From an uncultured Prevotella sp. (GTDB taxonomy: Bacteria; Bacteroidota; Bacteroidia; Bacteroidales; Bacteroidaceae), in assembly GCA_947170725.1 (NCBI GenBank), contig CAMVUM010000033.1, positions 1 through 32,502 on the forward strand: a stretch of DNA of 32,502 nt, given 5' to 3'. Shown here in pieces: positions 1 to 7,541 of the stretch (position 1 is its first letter; every line of letters starts with the position of its first letter). Under the pieces are notes generated by a model that did no database searches, had not been told where the DNA came from, and was given only the letters and a program-made list of their open reading frames with translations. The position numbers were made by a program, and so were the translations under genes.

Positions 1-1
1 T

Positions 2-121
2 CCCTACCGGATGGAGTCTGATGTGCCTTATACCATTGTAAGCATCAATGGAATATCGGGACCGTCTTTCGACTTGAATCCATATTCACTTAAAACCACC
101 AAAGAAATACAGTCAGCCTGA
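2..121 (+). CDS. 3' end of an unidentified protein (partial)
   Basis: An open frame enters from the left edge and runs 39 codons to a TGA at 119-121. The visible peptide ends in SLKTTKEIQSA and shows no motif I recognise. It is followed by about 60 nt and then the kdsA promoter, which fits a gene ending here. The call rests only on the open frame and its position, so it could be chance. Confidence 0.35.
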   Translation, partial: PYRMESDVPYTIVSINGISGPSFDLNPYSLKTTKEIQSA

Positions 122-180
122 TATCATGAACATCTAATGGGACCCGCCTGATGCTTTTGTCTTAAATTTATGGACATTTA

Positions 181-211
181 TTTGCCGTTACGCAGAATTT
201 AACTAACTTTG
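181..211 (+). promoter_or_regulatory. Bacteroidota-type promoter of kdsA
   Basis: TTTG at 181-184, then exactly 19 nt, then TAACTTTG at 204-211. This matches the -33/-7 consensus (TTTG, N19-20, TAnnTTTG) used by the primary sigma factor of this phylum. The kdsA ATG lies 26 nt downstream of the -7 element, giving a short leader. Confidence 0.8.
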
Positions 212-237
212 CATGTGTTATTATACATTATTAAAAT

Positions 238-993
238 ATGAAGAATACGATTATAGCCGGCCCGTGTGTCATCGAGTCGGAAGAACTGCTTGACACGGTT
301 GCCCGCGAGCTGGTCAGAATAAACAGTCTGACGGGTGCCGACATCATATTCAAAGCCTCCTTCGACAAGGCCAACCGGACGTCCATAAGCTCATTCCGAG
401 GTCCCGGTCTGGAGCGTGGAATGAAGATGCTTGGCGACATCAAGAGCCGATACGGGCTCAAAATCCTTACCGACATACATGAGAGCTGGCAGGCAGGGCC
501 TGTGGCCGAAGTGGCCGACGTGCTCCAAATTCCGGCTTTCCTCTGCCGTCAGACCGACCTGCTGGTGGCTGCGGCGCGCACGGGACGCACGGTCAACATC
601 AAGAAAGCCCAGTTTCTGAGCAGCCATGACATGTATTTCCCGGTCGAAAAGGCCCGCGAAGCCGGTGCGACGGAGGTCTGGCTGACGGAACGCGGCAACA
701 TCTACGGATATAACAATCTGGTGGTCGACTTCCGCAACATCCCCGACATGCTCGAAATCGTGCCCACGGTCATCATGGACTGCACCCACAGCGTACAACG
801 CCCCGGTGGCGACGGCGGAAAGACGGGAGGCGACAGACGCTTCGTCCCGCAGATGGCCATGGCGGCGAAGGCTTTCGGAGCGACGGGCTATTTCTTTGAA
901 GTCCATCCCGATCCGGACCGCGGACTGAGCGACGCAGCCAACATGCTGGAGCTGGCAAAGCTGGAAAATCTTGTCCGCAGGCTGATGGAATGA
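238..993 (+). CDS. kdsA: 3-deoxy-8-phosphooctulonate (Kdo-8-P) synthase
   Basis: Condenses phosphoenolpyruvate with D-arabinose 5-phosphate to give Kdo-8-phosphate, the committed step to the Kdo sugar of the lipopolysaccharide inner core; cytosolic. The 251-residue product has the family signatures in order: AGPCVIES at residues 7-14, FKASFDKANRTS near 38-49, the IPAFLCRQTDLL block, DCTHSVQRPGG and FEVHPDP near the C-terminus, covering the whole TIM barrel. It is slightly shorter than the enterobacterial enzymes, as is usual for this phylum. The ATG at 238 follows a consensus promoter. The next gene, kdsD, makes its sugar substrate, so the pair supplies two consecutive steps. Confidence 0.95.
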   Translation: MKNTIIAGPCVIESEELLDTVARELVRINSLTGADIIFKASFDKANRTSISSFRGPGLERGMKMLGDIKSRYGLKILTDIHESWQAGPVAEVADVLQIPAFLCRQTDLLVAAARTGRTVNIKKAQFLSSHDMYFPVEKAREAGATEVWLTERGNIYGYNNLVVDFRNIPDMLEIVPTVIMDCTHSVQRPGGDGGKTGGDRRFVPQMAMAAKAFGATGYFFEVHPDPDRGLSDAANMLELAKLENLVRRLME

Positions 994-1194
994 CCAGAAG
1001 AGACCGCTGGAGTTTTCCGTCCGAAGAATAGCGGACTGCCTTCCGACAGCAGGAAGAAACATGGAGAACAGGCGGAAAGGGACTAAGACATAAAGAATTC
1101 ATAACAAAAAAATCACCCCGAAAAAATTCCACGGGCGCCTCCCTTCGGAAGGAAAGCGGTCGGATTAGAATGTCTGTGGAGGGGCCATATTACT

Positions 1195-2142
1195 ATGACA
1201 ACAAGAGAATATGCCATACAGTGCATCAAAGACGAGGCCGAAGCGCTGCTTGACCTCATACCTAAAATGGACGAGAATCTGGACCGAGCCGTAGAACTCA
1301 TGTACGGCTGCCACGGCAAGGTCATAATCACCGGTGTGGGCAAAAGCGGACATATCGGAGCTAAGATTGCCGCAACGCTGTCCAGCACGGGAACGCCATC
1401 GTTTTTCATTAATCCGCTCGACGTCTTCCACGGAGACCTCGGAGTCATGACTCGCGACGATGTCGTGCTGGCCATCTCCAACTCCGGAAACACGGACGAA
1501 CTGCTGAGGTTCATCCCGATGGTGCTCCACATGCAGATTCCTATAATCGCCATGAGCGGCAAGCCGGACTCGCTGCTGGCCAAATATTCCACATGCCACC
1601 TCAACGTAAGCGTGCGCCGCGAGGCCTGTCCGCTCAATCTCGCTCCGACGAGCAGCACGACGGCCATGCTGGCCATGGGGGACGCGCTGGCCGTGGCACT
1701 GATGGAGCGCCGCAATTTCCGCCCGCAAGACTTCGCTCAGTTCCACCCCGGCGGTGAGCTTGGCAAGCGGCTGCTCACCACGGCACAAGACGTCATGCGG
1801 ACGGTCGACCTGCCCGTAATCTCGCCCGACATGCACCTTGGAGAAGCCATCATACTCGTGAGTAAAGGTAAACTCGGTTTGGGAGTGGCAATTTCCGACG
1901 GACGCATACGCGGACTTATCACCGACGGAGATATCCGGCGTGCGATGGAGAAATGGCAGGCGGAATTTTTCGACCGCACCGTGTCCGACATCATGACCGA
2001 AAAGCCGAAGAAAGTGTCGCCACAGACAAAAATATCGGAGATACAGAAAATCATGAACCGATATAAGATCCACTCTGTGCTTGTGGCAGACAAGGACGAC
2101 AAGTTGCTTGGCGTTGTCGACCACTATTCGTGCATGATTTGA
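1195..2142 (+). CDS. kdsD: Arabinose-5-phosphate isomerase, SIS plus two CBS domains
   Basis: Interconverts ribulose 5-phosphate and arabinose 5-phosphate, feeding KdsA; cytosolic. The N-terminal half is a SIS sugar-isomerase domain with TGVGKSGHIGAKIAATLSSTGT around residues 43-64 given in part, then the HGDLG and ISNSGNTDELL motifs. The C-terminal third has two CBS modules, beginning near DVMRTVDLPV and near DIMTEKPKKVSPQ, as in KdsD/KpsF proteins. Length (315 residues) is normal. It lies 201 nt after kdsA with no strong promoter visible between them, so co-transcription is plausible. KdsD and the paralogue KpsF cannot be told apart by sequence alone; the neighbour supports KdsD. Confidence 0.92.
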   Translation: MTTREYAIQCIKDEAEALLDLIPKMDENLDRAVELMYGCHGKVIITGVGKSGHIGAKIAATLSSTGTPSFFINPLDVFHGDLGVMTRDDVVLAISNSGNTDELLRFIPMVLHMQIPIIAMSGKPDSLLAKYSTCHLNVSVRREACPLNLAPTSSTTAMLAMGDALAVALMERRNFRPQDFAQFHPGGELGKRLLTTAQDVMRTVDLPVISPDMHLGEAIILVSKGKLGLGVAISDGRIRGLITDGDIRRAMEKWQAEFFDRTVSDIMTEKPKKVSPQTKISEIQKIMNRYKIHSVLVADKDDKLLGVVDHYSCMI

Positions 2143-2184
2143 AAATAACGATACGCATACACTATCGACAACTCCGTATTATAC

Positions 2185-5100
2185 ATGAGACAACTGAAAC
2201 GAATACTGTGCATCATGCTTCTTCTGCTGCCCATGACGGCGGTAGCGGTCTATCTGTTCAAGACGCTCGATGCGCGCAACGGTCTGAACAGCAGTCAGAT
2301 CAACTGCATAATGAAGGACTCGCGCGGTTATGTCTGGTTCGGCACGCCAGCCGGACTATACCGCTATGACGGATACACCTTCAAATATTTCCAATGCAAC
2401 TCCCAGGACGGTTCCTCGCTGCCAGACAGCTATATCGTGAGCCTACAGGAGTCGCTGGACGGAAACTTGTGGGTAAACACGCTCTCAGGCCTATGTGTAT
2501 ACCACCCGCAGACGGAGACATTCGAACGCGATATGCGTCAGGTGTTCAGCAAAATGGGCATCAGCGACATTCCCAATATTGTGTATATCGACAGCCACAA
2601 GAATCTATGGGCAGCAATACCCAAAAAGGGAGTCATGGCGTACAATATGCAGCAACAGCTGCTCTACGAGTTCGGCTACACAAACGATGCCCACGGTGTT
2701 CCGGAAGGCAGAATCTGCTCCATCAGCGAGTGTCACGACGGTGCGGTGATTGTTTATGACGACGGACGATTGGTGTGCTGCGACATCATGCACCAGCAGC
2801 AGACCGTCTGGCAGACAGATGCCGTCGCCGCATCACGGTTGCGCAAAACGACATCACTGAAAGCTTTTGCCGACCAAATGGATAATATTTGGCTCTATGG
2901 ACAGGGCACTCTCATGCTATATCGGAAAAATGCAAACACATGGGACATGTCTTTCGGTGACCGCCTCGGAATGACAGGCGTGGCCGAAGACCACGCCGTC
3001 AACGGTATGGCTGGAGACCGGAAGGGAAACATATGGATAGGTACGGACCAAAAGGGGCTTTTCTCCATGAACGTCAACACACACGAGATGGTGGCCGTCA
3101 ATCCACGGGGACTGAACGACCTCACATTGAGGAACGACGAAAAAAGAAGTATTCAGAGCCTCTATGTGGACGATACGGACCTTCTTTGGGTAGGAACGGA
3201 GAAATCGGGAGTAGCCTTCAGCGGTCAGAACATATACAAGTTTGAGTCTGACCTCTGCGGTGACGTGACTGCATTGGCGCAAGACGCCTCAGGAAAAATG
3301 TGGATTGGAACAAGCAGTCAAGGTGTAATCGGATATGACGGACCCTTGGCCAGCAAAAAAGTGTCGGCCATGGCCGCCACAACCGACGGAAGCCTGTGGG
3401 TCGGCTCGAAACGCAACGGACTGACAAGAATCAAGAACGGTGCAAGCACTATATATTCTGCCGCACGCGACAGTATGCGCACAGTCATCAATGACAGAAT
3501 CAACGCCCTATGCACAGACAAGACCGGAAACCTCTGGATTGCCACATCGGGAGGACTGCAGGTCTTCAATCCGAGAATGAACACGTTCTCCACATATACA
3601 AAGGAGAACGGCAAGATAAACACAAACAACGTTACCACTCTTTTCTACGGAAAGGGAAACAATCTCTTTGTCGGCACAGGGGAAGGATTGGTCATACTCA
3701 ATCTCTCAACAACGGAAAAGACATTGCTGACCGGAAACTCAACCAATCTGAAGACTTTCACAAACAACTATATCACCCAGATATTCGAAGACTCGCGCGG
3801 ATTGCTTTGGATCGGCACGCGTGAAGGCATCAACGTGCTCAACAGGGAGAACGACAGCCTCAACTATATCACCGAGAAGAACGGACTGACAAACAACTGT
3901 ATCAGCGGACTGACAGAAGACAAGGACCATAATATCTGGGTAACGACGACCAATGGCGTTACCCGCGTGGTCGTACAGCGCAACCACGAGAACGGAACGT
4001 TCAACTACGGACTCTACAACTACGACACTTCCGACGGTCTGCAGAGCAATGAATTCAACAAGGGAGCCATCCTCACACGCCGCGACGGAAACGTCATGAT
4101 GGGCGGACTCAACGGTGTCAACTGGATGCGCCATCACAACAAGGATGACAAAGAGACTCTGCCACGCGTCATGCTCACACAACTGTTCTTCGGAGATACA
4201 GAAGTGCTAACAGGACATGAGTATGACGGTAACGTCCCGCTGCCGCAAGCACTCAACGAAAGCAACAGGATAGAACTGACAAACAGCCAGAACACATTCA
4301 CAATAAAGTTCGCGGCTGGCAACTATAATCAAAGCGAAAGGCTACAATTCATGTTCTGGATGGAAGGATTGGACAACGATTGGCACAATGGCGACGCCCT
4401 TTCCCATGGTGTGACATTCCGGAATATCGCCAGCGGAAACTATAAACTCCATGTCAAAGCCATCAGCGCAGACGGTGCAATCAGCAATCAGGAACGCGTT
4501 CTGGACATAACCATACTCCGACCTTGGTGGATTTCATGGTGGATGATAATCATTTATGCCGCCGTTCTGGCCGTAATCGTATATCTGTGGATATTCGGTT
4601 TCAAACGCATATCATATCTATGGTCGAAGAAGAAGGCCATCATCCGCGAACTGGCATTCCAACGCGAGGAAATCAAGGCGGCCAGCGACGACCTGCGCCA
4701 GCCGATGGCGAGAATGACATCCATCATCGGCAACATGGCCGAAAGAGAGAACACGGTTGAAGGAAAGGAGCAGATAAACTCGCTGCACTTCCAGATGCTG
4801 CAGATCATCACACGCATATCGGAAATGCAGACGACACTGGAGAACCCGGAATCGAAAGCTGCAGCCACTGCTACCAACAGGATGCAGCTCAACGACAAGG
4901 GCGAAGTGGAAATCATCAGGGCGGATGTCGAGACGCTTACGGCTGACATAAAGGCACGTCAAGGTGACCCGACGACAAAACAATATACGGTCGTCCTCAT
5001 CGACAACAACGAGGAGTTCCTCAGATTTATCATGGCCCATCTGCGAAATGTCTATGACATGCACGCCTACAATGACGTCAACAAGGCTCTCGAAGACCTT

Positions 5101-6024
5101 GAAGTGCTCAAGGCAAGCATCATCGTATGCAAACAGGACATGCCCGGACTGAATGGTAGCGAACTGTGCAACCGAATCAAGATGAACCCAAGGACGGAAT
5201 ACATAAAGTTCGTTCTCATGACCGACGGGGTGCTGACATCGGCCGATATGCACGACATGAACATCACACTGAGCGCCGACGACTATCTGGCCAAGCCCTT
5301 CAACATACAGGAAGCCACCATCCGCTTCAACCGCTTGCTGGGCCTCGCACCCGAAGATATGCCCGACGGACTTATCGAAGGCAAGGAGACAAGGCGCCTG
5401 GAGAGCATCAACGCCAGCATGACGACGGCCACAATCAACTACGACAACATCCGGGACAGCATCATCGGAACGGGCGGCAAGCCATCGGACGACGGCGACG
5501 CTACGGCAGAAAGCTACGTTGAATGTCCAGAAACAGACGCTCCGGCCGGAAAAGCCAGACCCGAAAGCCCCCGTGAGGGCAACGAAAGCATCATAGAAGA
5601 TATTGTCGAGGACACTTCGCAGAGCGAATATAATCTCTATTATGCCGGTGACGTAACGATGGGAGACTACACCATGAACGGTATCATGGACCGGAAACTG
5701 ATGCAGAACGTAGAGCAATATGTGCTGCAGAACATGAGTCATGGACACATAAGCCTTGAAGAGATGGCTTTGGCCATGGGAATGGGACGCGTTCCGTTCT
5801 TCCACAAAATAAGAAGCATCACATCGAAGACACCTGCCGAACTCGTCAGGGAACTGCGTCTGAAACATGCCTGCACACTGCTGGCACGCACGGACATCAA
5901 CATGAGCGAACTTGCCATAAACCTCGGATTCATGACTGCAGAGAATTTCGCGGCCATATTCAAGGACAAACACGGCATGTCCCCATTGGAATACCGACTT
6001 AAACATCGTAAGAAACAGGGATGA
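2185..6024 (+). CDS. Hybrid two-component-type regulator with degenerate kinase and receiver (propeller, Y_Y_Y, AraC)
   Basis: Membrane-spanning regulator of 1279 residues in the style of Bacteroidales hybrid two-component systems. Order: N-terminal hydrophobic segment (about 5-25); two-component propeller repeats with recurring WFGT/WIGT blades to about 690; Y_Y_Y domain about 705-778; membrane helix about 783-806; short helical region where a HisKA domain should sit; receiver-like domain about 933-1050; acidic linker; AraC helix-turn-helix about 1165-1275. No HATPase domain is present. The SHEFRTPL-type box reads SDDLRQPM (834-841), so the phospho-accepting His is Asp835. In the receiver, the phospho-accepting Asp is replaced by Lys983 and the second acidic residue by Asn941, while Thr1013 and Lys1037 remain. 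It should bind DNA but not do phosphotransfer. Its stop overlaps the next start by 4 nt. Confidence 0.9.
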   Translation: MRQLKRILCIMLLLLPMTAVAVYLFKTLDARNGLNSSQINCIMKDSRGYVWFGTPAGLYRYDGYTFKYFQCNSQDGSSLPDSYIVSLQESLDGNLWVNTLSGLCVYHPQTETFERDMRQVFSKMGISDIPNIVYIDSHKNLWAAIPKKGVMAYNMQQQLLYEFGYTNDAHGVPEGRICSISECHDGAVIVYDDGRLVCCDIMHQQQTVWQTDAVAASRLRKTTSLKAFADQMDNIWLYGQGTLMLYRKNANTWDMSFGDRLGMTGVAEDHAVNGMAGDRKGNIWIGTDQKGLFSMNVNTHEMVAVNPRGLNDLTLRNDEKRSIQSLYVDDTDLLWVGTEKSGVAFSGQNIYKFESDLCGDVTALAQDASGKMWIGTSSQGVIGYDGPLASKKVSAMAATTDGSLWVGSKRNGLTRIKNGASTIYSAARDSMRTVINDRINALCTDKTGNLWIATSGGLQVFNPRMNTFSTYTKENGKINTNNVTTLFYGKGNNLFVGTGEGLVILNLSTTEKTLLTGNSTNLKTFTNNYITQIFEDSRGLLWIGTREGINVLNRENDSLNYITEKNGLTNNCISGLTEDKDHNIWVTTTNGVTRVVVQRNHENGTFNYGLYNYDTSDGLQSNEFNKGAILTRRDGNVMMGGLNGVNWMRHHNKDDKETLPRVMLTQLFFGDTEVLTGHEYDGNVPLPQALNESNRIELTNSQNTFTIKFAAGNYNQSERLQFMFWMEGLDNDWHNGDALSHGVTFRNIASGNYKLHVKAISADGAISNQERVLDITILRPWWISWWMIIIYAAVLAVIVYLWIFGFKRISYLWSKKKAIIRELAFQREEIKAASDDLRQPMARMTSIIGNMAERENTVEGKEQINSLHFQMLQIITRISEMQTTLENPESKAAATATNRMQLNDKGEVEIIRADVETLTADIKARQGDPTTKQYTVVLIDNNEEFLRFIMAHLRNVYDMHAYNDVNKALEDLEVLKASIIVCKQDMPGLNGSELCNRIKMNPRTEYIKFVLMTDGVLTSADMHDMNITLSADDYLAKPFNIQEATIRFNRLLGLAPEDMPDGLIEGKETRRLESINASMTTATINYDNIRDSIIGTGGKPSDDGDATAESYVECPETDAPAGKARPESPREGNESIIEDIVEDTSQSEYNLYYAGDVTMGDYTMNGIMDRKLMQNVEQYVLQNMSHGHISLEEMALAMGMGRVPFFHKIRSITSKTPAELVRELRLKHACTLLARTDINMSELAINLGFMTAENFAAIFKDKHGMSPLEYRLKHRKKQG

Positions 6025-7388
6025 AATCATTTATAACCATCGCTTGTCTGCTACTGCCCACGGCCAACGTGGAGTCACATACAAGCAATTACGCTATACA
6101 CACAAGCGATTACGCTATACAGAAAAGCAATTACGCTATACAGAAAAGCGGTTCTGTAACACATACAAACGACCACTCAGCCATCCAAAGAAGTGATTCA
6201 GCCATCGTGAAGGTACTTGAGGATAACGGCATAACATTCAGTCACAACAACAGCGTGACGCTGCTCACCACCGGACAGGCCAAGTTTGACGACATGTTCG
6301 AGGCCATCCGACAGGCCCGCAGCAGCATCCATCTTGAATACTTCAACTTCCGCAACGACTCCATTGCGGCCGAACTGTTCGGCCTTCTACGCATGAAGGC
6401 GGCCGAGGGTGTTGAAGTAAGAGCCTTGTTCGACGGTTTCGGCAACGACTCCAACAACCAACCGTTGCGCCGTGAGCACATCGAAAGCCTGAGACGGGAC
6501 GGCGTTGACATACACGAGTTCGACCCGATACGCTTCCCGTGGGTCAACCACATCTTCCTCCGCGACCACCGAAAGATTGTCGTCATTGACGGAAGCATAG
6601 CCTACACGGGCGGAATGAACGTAGCCGATTATTACATCAACGGAACAGAACAAGTGGGAGAATGGCGCGACATGCACTGCCGCATAGAAGGCGGAGCCGT
6701 CAACCAGCTCCAGATGATATTCACAAGGATATGGCAGAAAGTCACCGGCGAAGACCTCTGGCGGCCGGAATATTTCCGTGCATACACGCCGGAACGCTTC
6801 GACGGGCTTGCCCCTGATACCACGGCAACGGCCGGCCACAAGATGGTGGGCATCATCAACCGCGAACCGCGCACATCGAACAAAATCATCCGTACGTTCT
6901 ACGAAAACGCCATCAACTGCGCCCAGGATTCCATCAAGCTCATCAATCCGTATCTGACTCTCAACCGCAAGCTGAAGAAGGTACTGCGCAACGCGGTCAA
7001 ACGCGGCGTAAAGGTTGAGATTATGGTATCGGCAAAGAGCGACATTCCGCTGACTCCGGACTGCGTATTCTATAATGTACACAAACTGATGAAACGCGGC
7101 GTGGACGTATGGCTCTATCAGCCGGGCTTCCACCACACCAAAGTCATCATGGTCGACGGCCGCTTCTGCACCGTAGGCAGCGCCAACCTCAACTCCCGCA
7201 GCCTCAGTTGGGACTACGAGGAGAACGCCGTCATTATCGACCCGAACACCACCCGCCAGCTCGACAACCTCTTCGACAATGACAAGAAGAAGAGCGTCTA
7301 TCTCACAGAAAAGACGTGGAACGAGTTCAGGACACCATGGAAGAAATTCGTCGGATGGTTCGCCCATCTACTGGCTCCTGTGTTATGA
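6021..7388 (+). CDS. Cardiolipin synthase-like phospholipase D family protein
   Basis: Probably joins phosphatidyl groups into cardiolipin, or is a related phosphatidyltransferase/phospholipase. Two HKD motifs are intact: His183-x-Lys185-x4-Asp190 and His372-x-Lys374-x4-Asp379, each followed by the expected Gly and, further on, GSANLNSRS. Length is 455 residues. Instead of the usual two N-terminal membrane helices there is one short hydrophobic segment (about 4-15) resembling a signal peptide, followed by a polar repeat region (residues 22-42) encoded by a 21-bp tandem repeat, so the catalytic part may be periplasmic. The ATG overlaps the regulator's TGA (ATGA), suggesting translational coupling. 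Specificity is uncertain. Confidence 0.8.
   Translation: MKSFITIACLLLPTANVESHTSNYAIHTSDYAIQKSNYAIQKSGSVTHTNDHSAIQRSDSAIVKVLEDNGITFSHNNSVTLLTTGQAKFDDMFEAIRQARSSIHLEYFNFRNDSIAAELFGLLRMKAAEGVEVRALFDGFGNDSNNQPLRREHIESLRRDGVDIHEFDPIRFPWVNHIFLRDHRKIVVIDGSIAYTGGMNVADYYINGTEQVGEWRDMHCRIEGGAVNQLQMIFTRIWQKVTGEDLWRPEYFRAYTPERFDGLAPDTTATAGHKMVGIINREPRTSNKIIRTFYENAINCAQDSIKLINPYLTLNRKLKKVLRNAVKRGVKVEIMVSAKSDIPLTPDCVFYNVHKLMKRGVDVWLYQPGFHHTKVIMVDGRFCTVGSANLNSRSLSWDYEENAVIIDPNTTRQLDNLFDNDKKKSVYLTEKTWNEFRTPWKKFVGWFAHLLAPVL
6083..6145 (+). repeat. Three tandem 21-bp repeats inside the cls-like gene
   Basis: Units at 6083-6103, 6104-6124 and 6125-6145 share the core AATTACGCTATACA or GATTACGCTATACA. They encode heptapeptides of the form S(N/D)YAI followed by HT or QK (residues 22-42). 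A degenerate continuation of Ser-rich AI-containing sequence follows to about residue 62. The 21-bp unit keeps frame when copies are gained or lost. Confidence 0.9.
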
Positions 7389-7392
7389 GAAA

Positions 7393-7446
7393 TGCGCTCT
7401 GCCGACACCATATCAAATTGCTTCCCTATGGTGTCGGCAGAGCGCA
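7393..7446 (+). terminator. Perfect 19-bp inverted repeat between convergent genes (possible bidirectional terminator)
   Basis: Arms 7393-7411 and 7428-7446 are exactly complementary (left arm TGCGCTCTGCCGACACCAT) with a 16-nt loop. It begins 4 nt after the cls-like stop and lies 96 nt from the end of the minus-strand TPR gene. There is only a short T-run on either side, so it is not a classic intrinsic terminator. A palindromic repeat element is the alternative. Confidence 0.6.
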
Positions 7447-7541
7447 AATTCTCTGATTCCGATATATCGTTTCCAGTGCCTCAACCGCTTTCGGCCAAGT
7501 ATCCGGAGAACGTTTTCAAAAACCGCGGCTCTATCCTGATT

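Noticed and set aside
391..1062. 223-residue minus-strand frame over kdsA
   Set aside because: Antisense to a fully supported KdsA gene with promoter and all motifs.
4618..6030. 470-residue open frame on the minus strand
   Set aside because: Lies antisense to the AraC/receiver half of the regulator; its sequence has no family motif and its length follows from the GC-rich codons of the sense gene.
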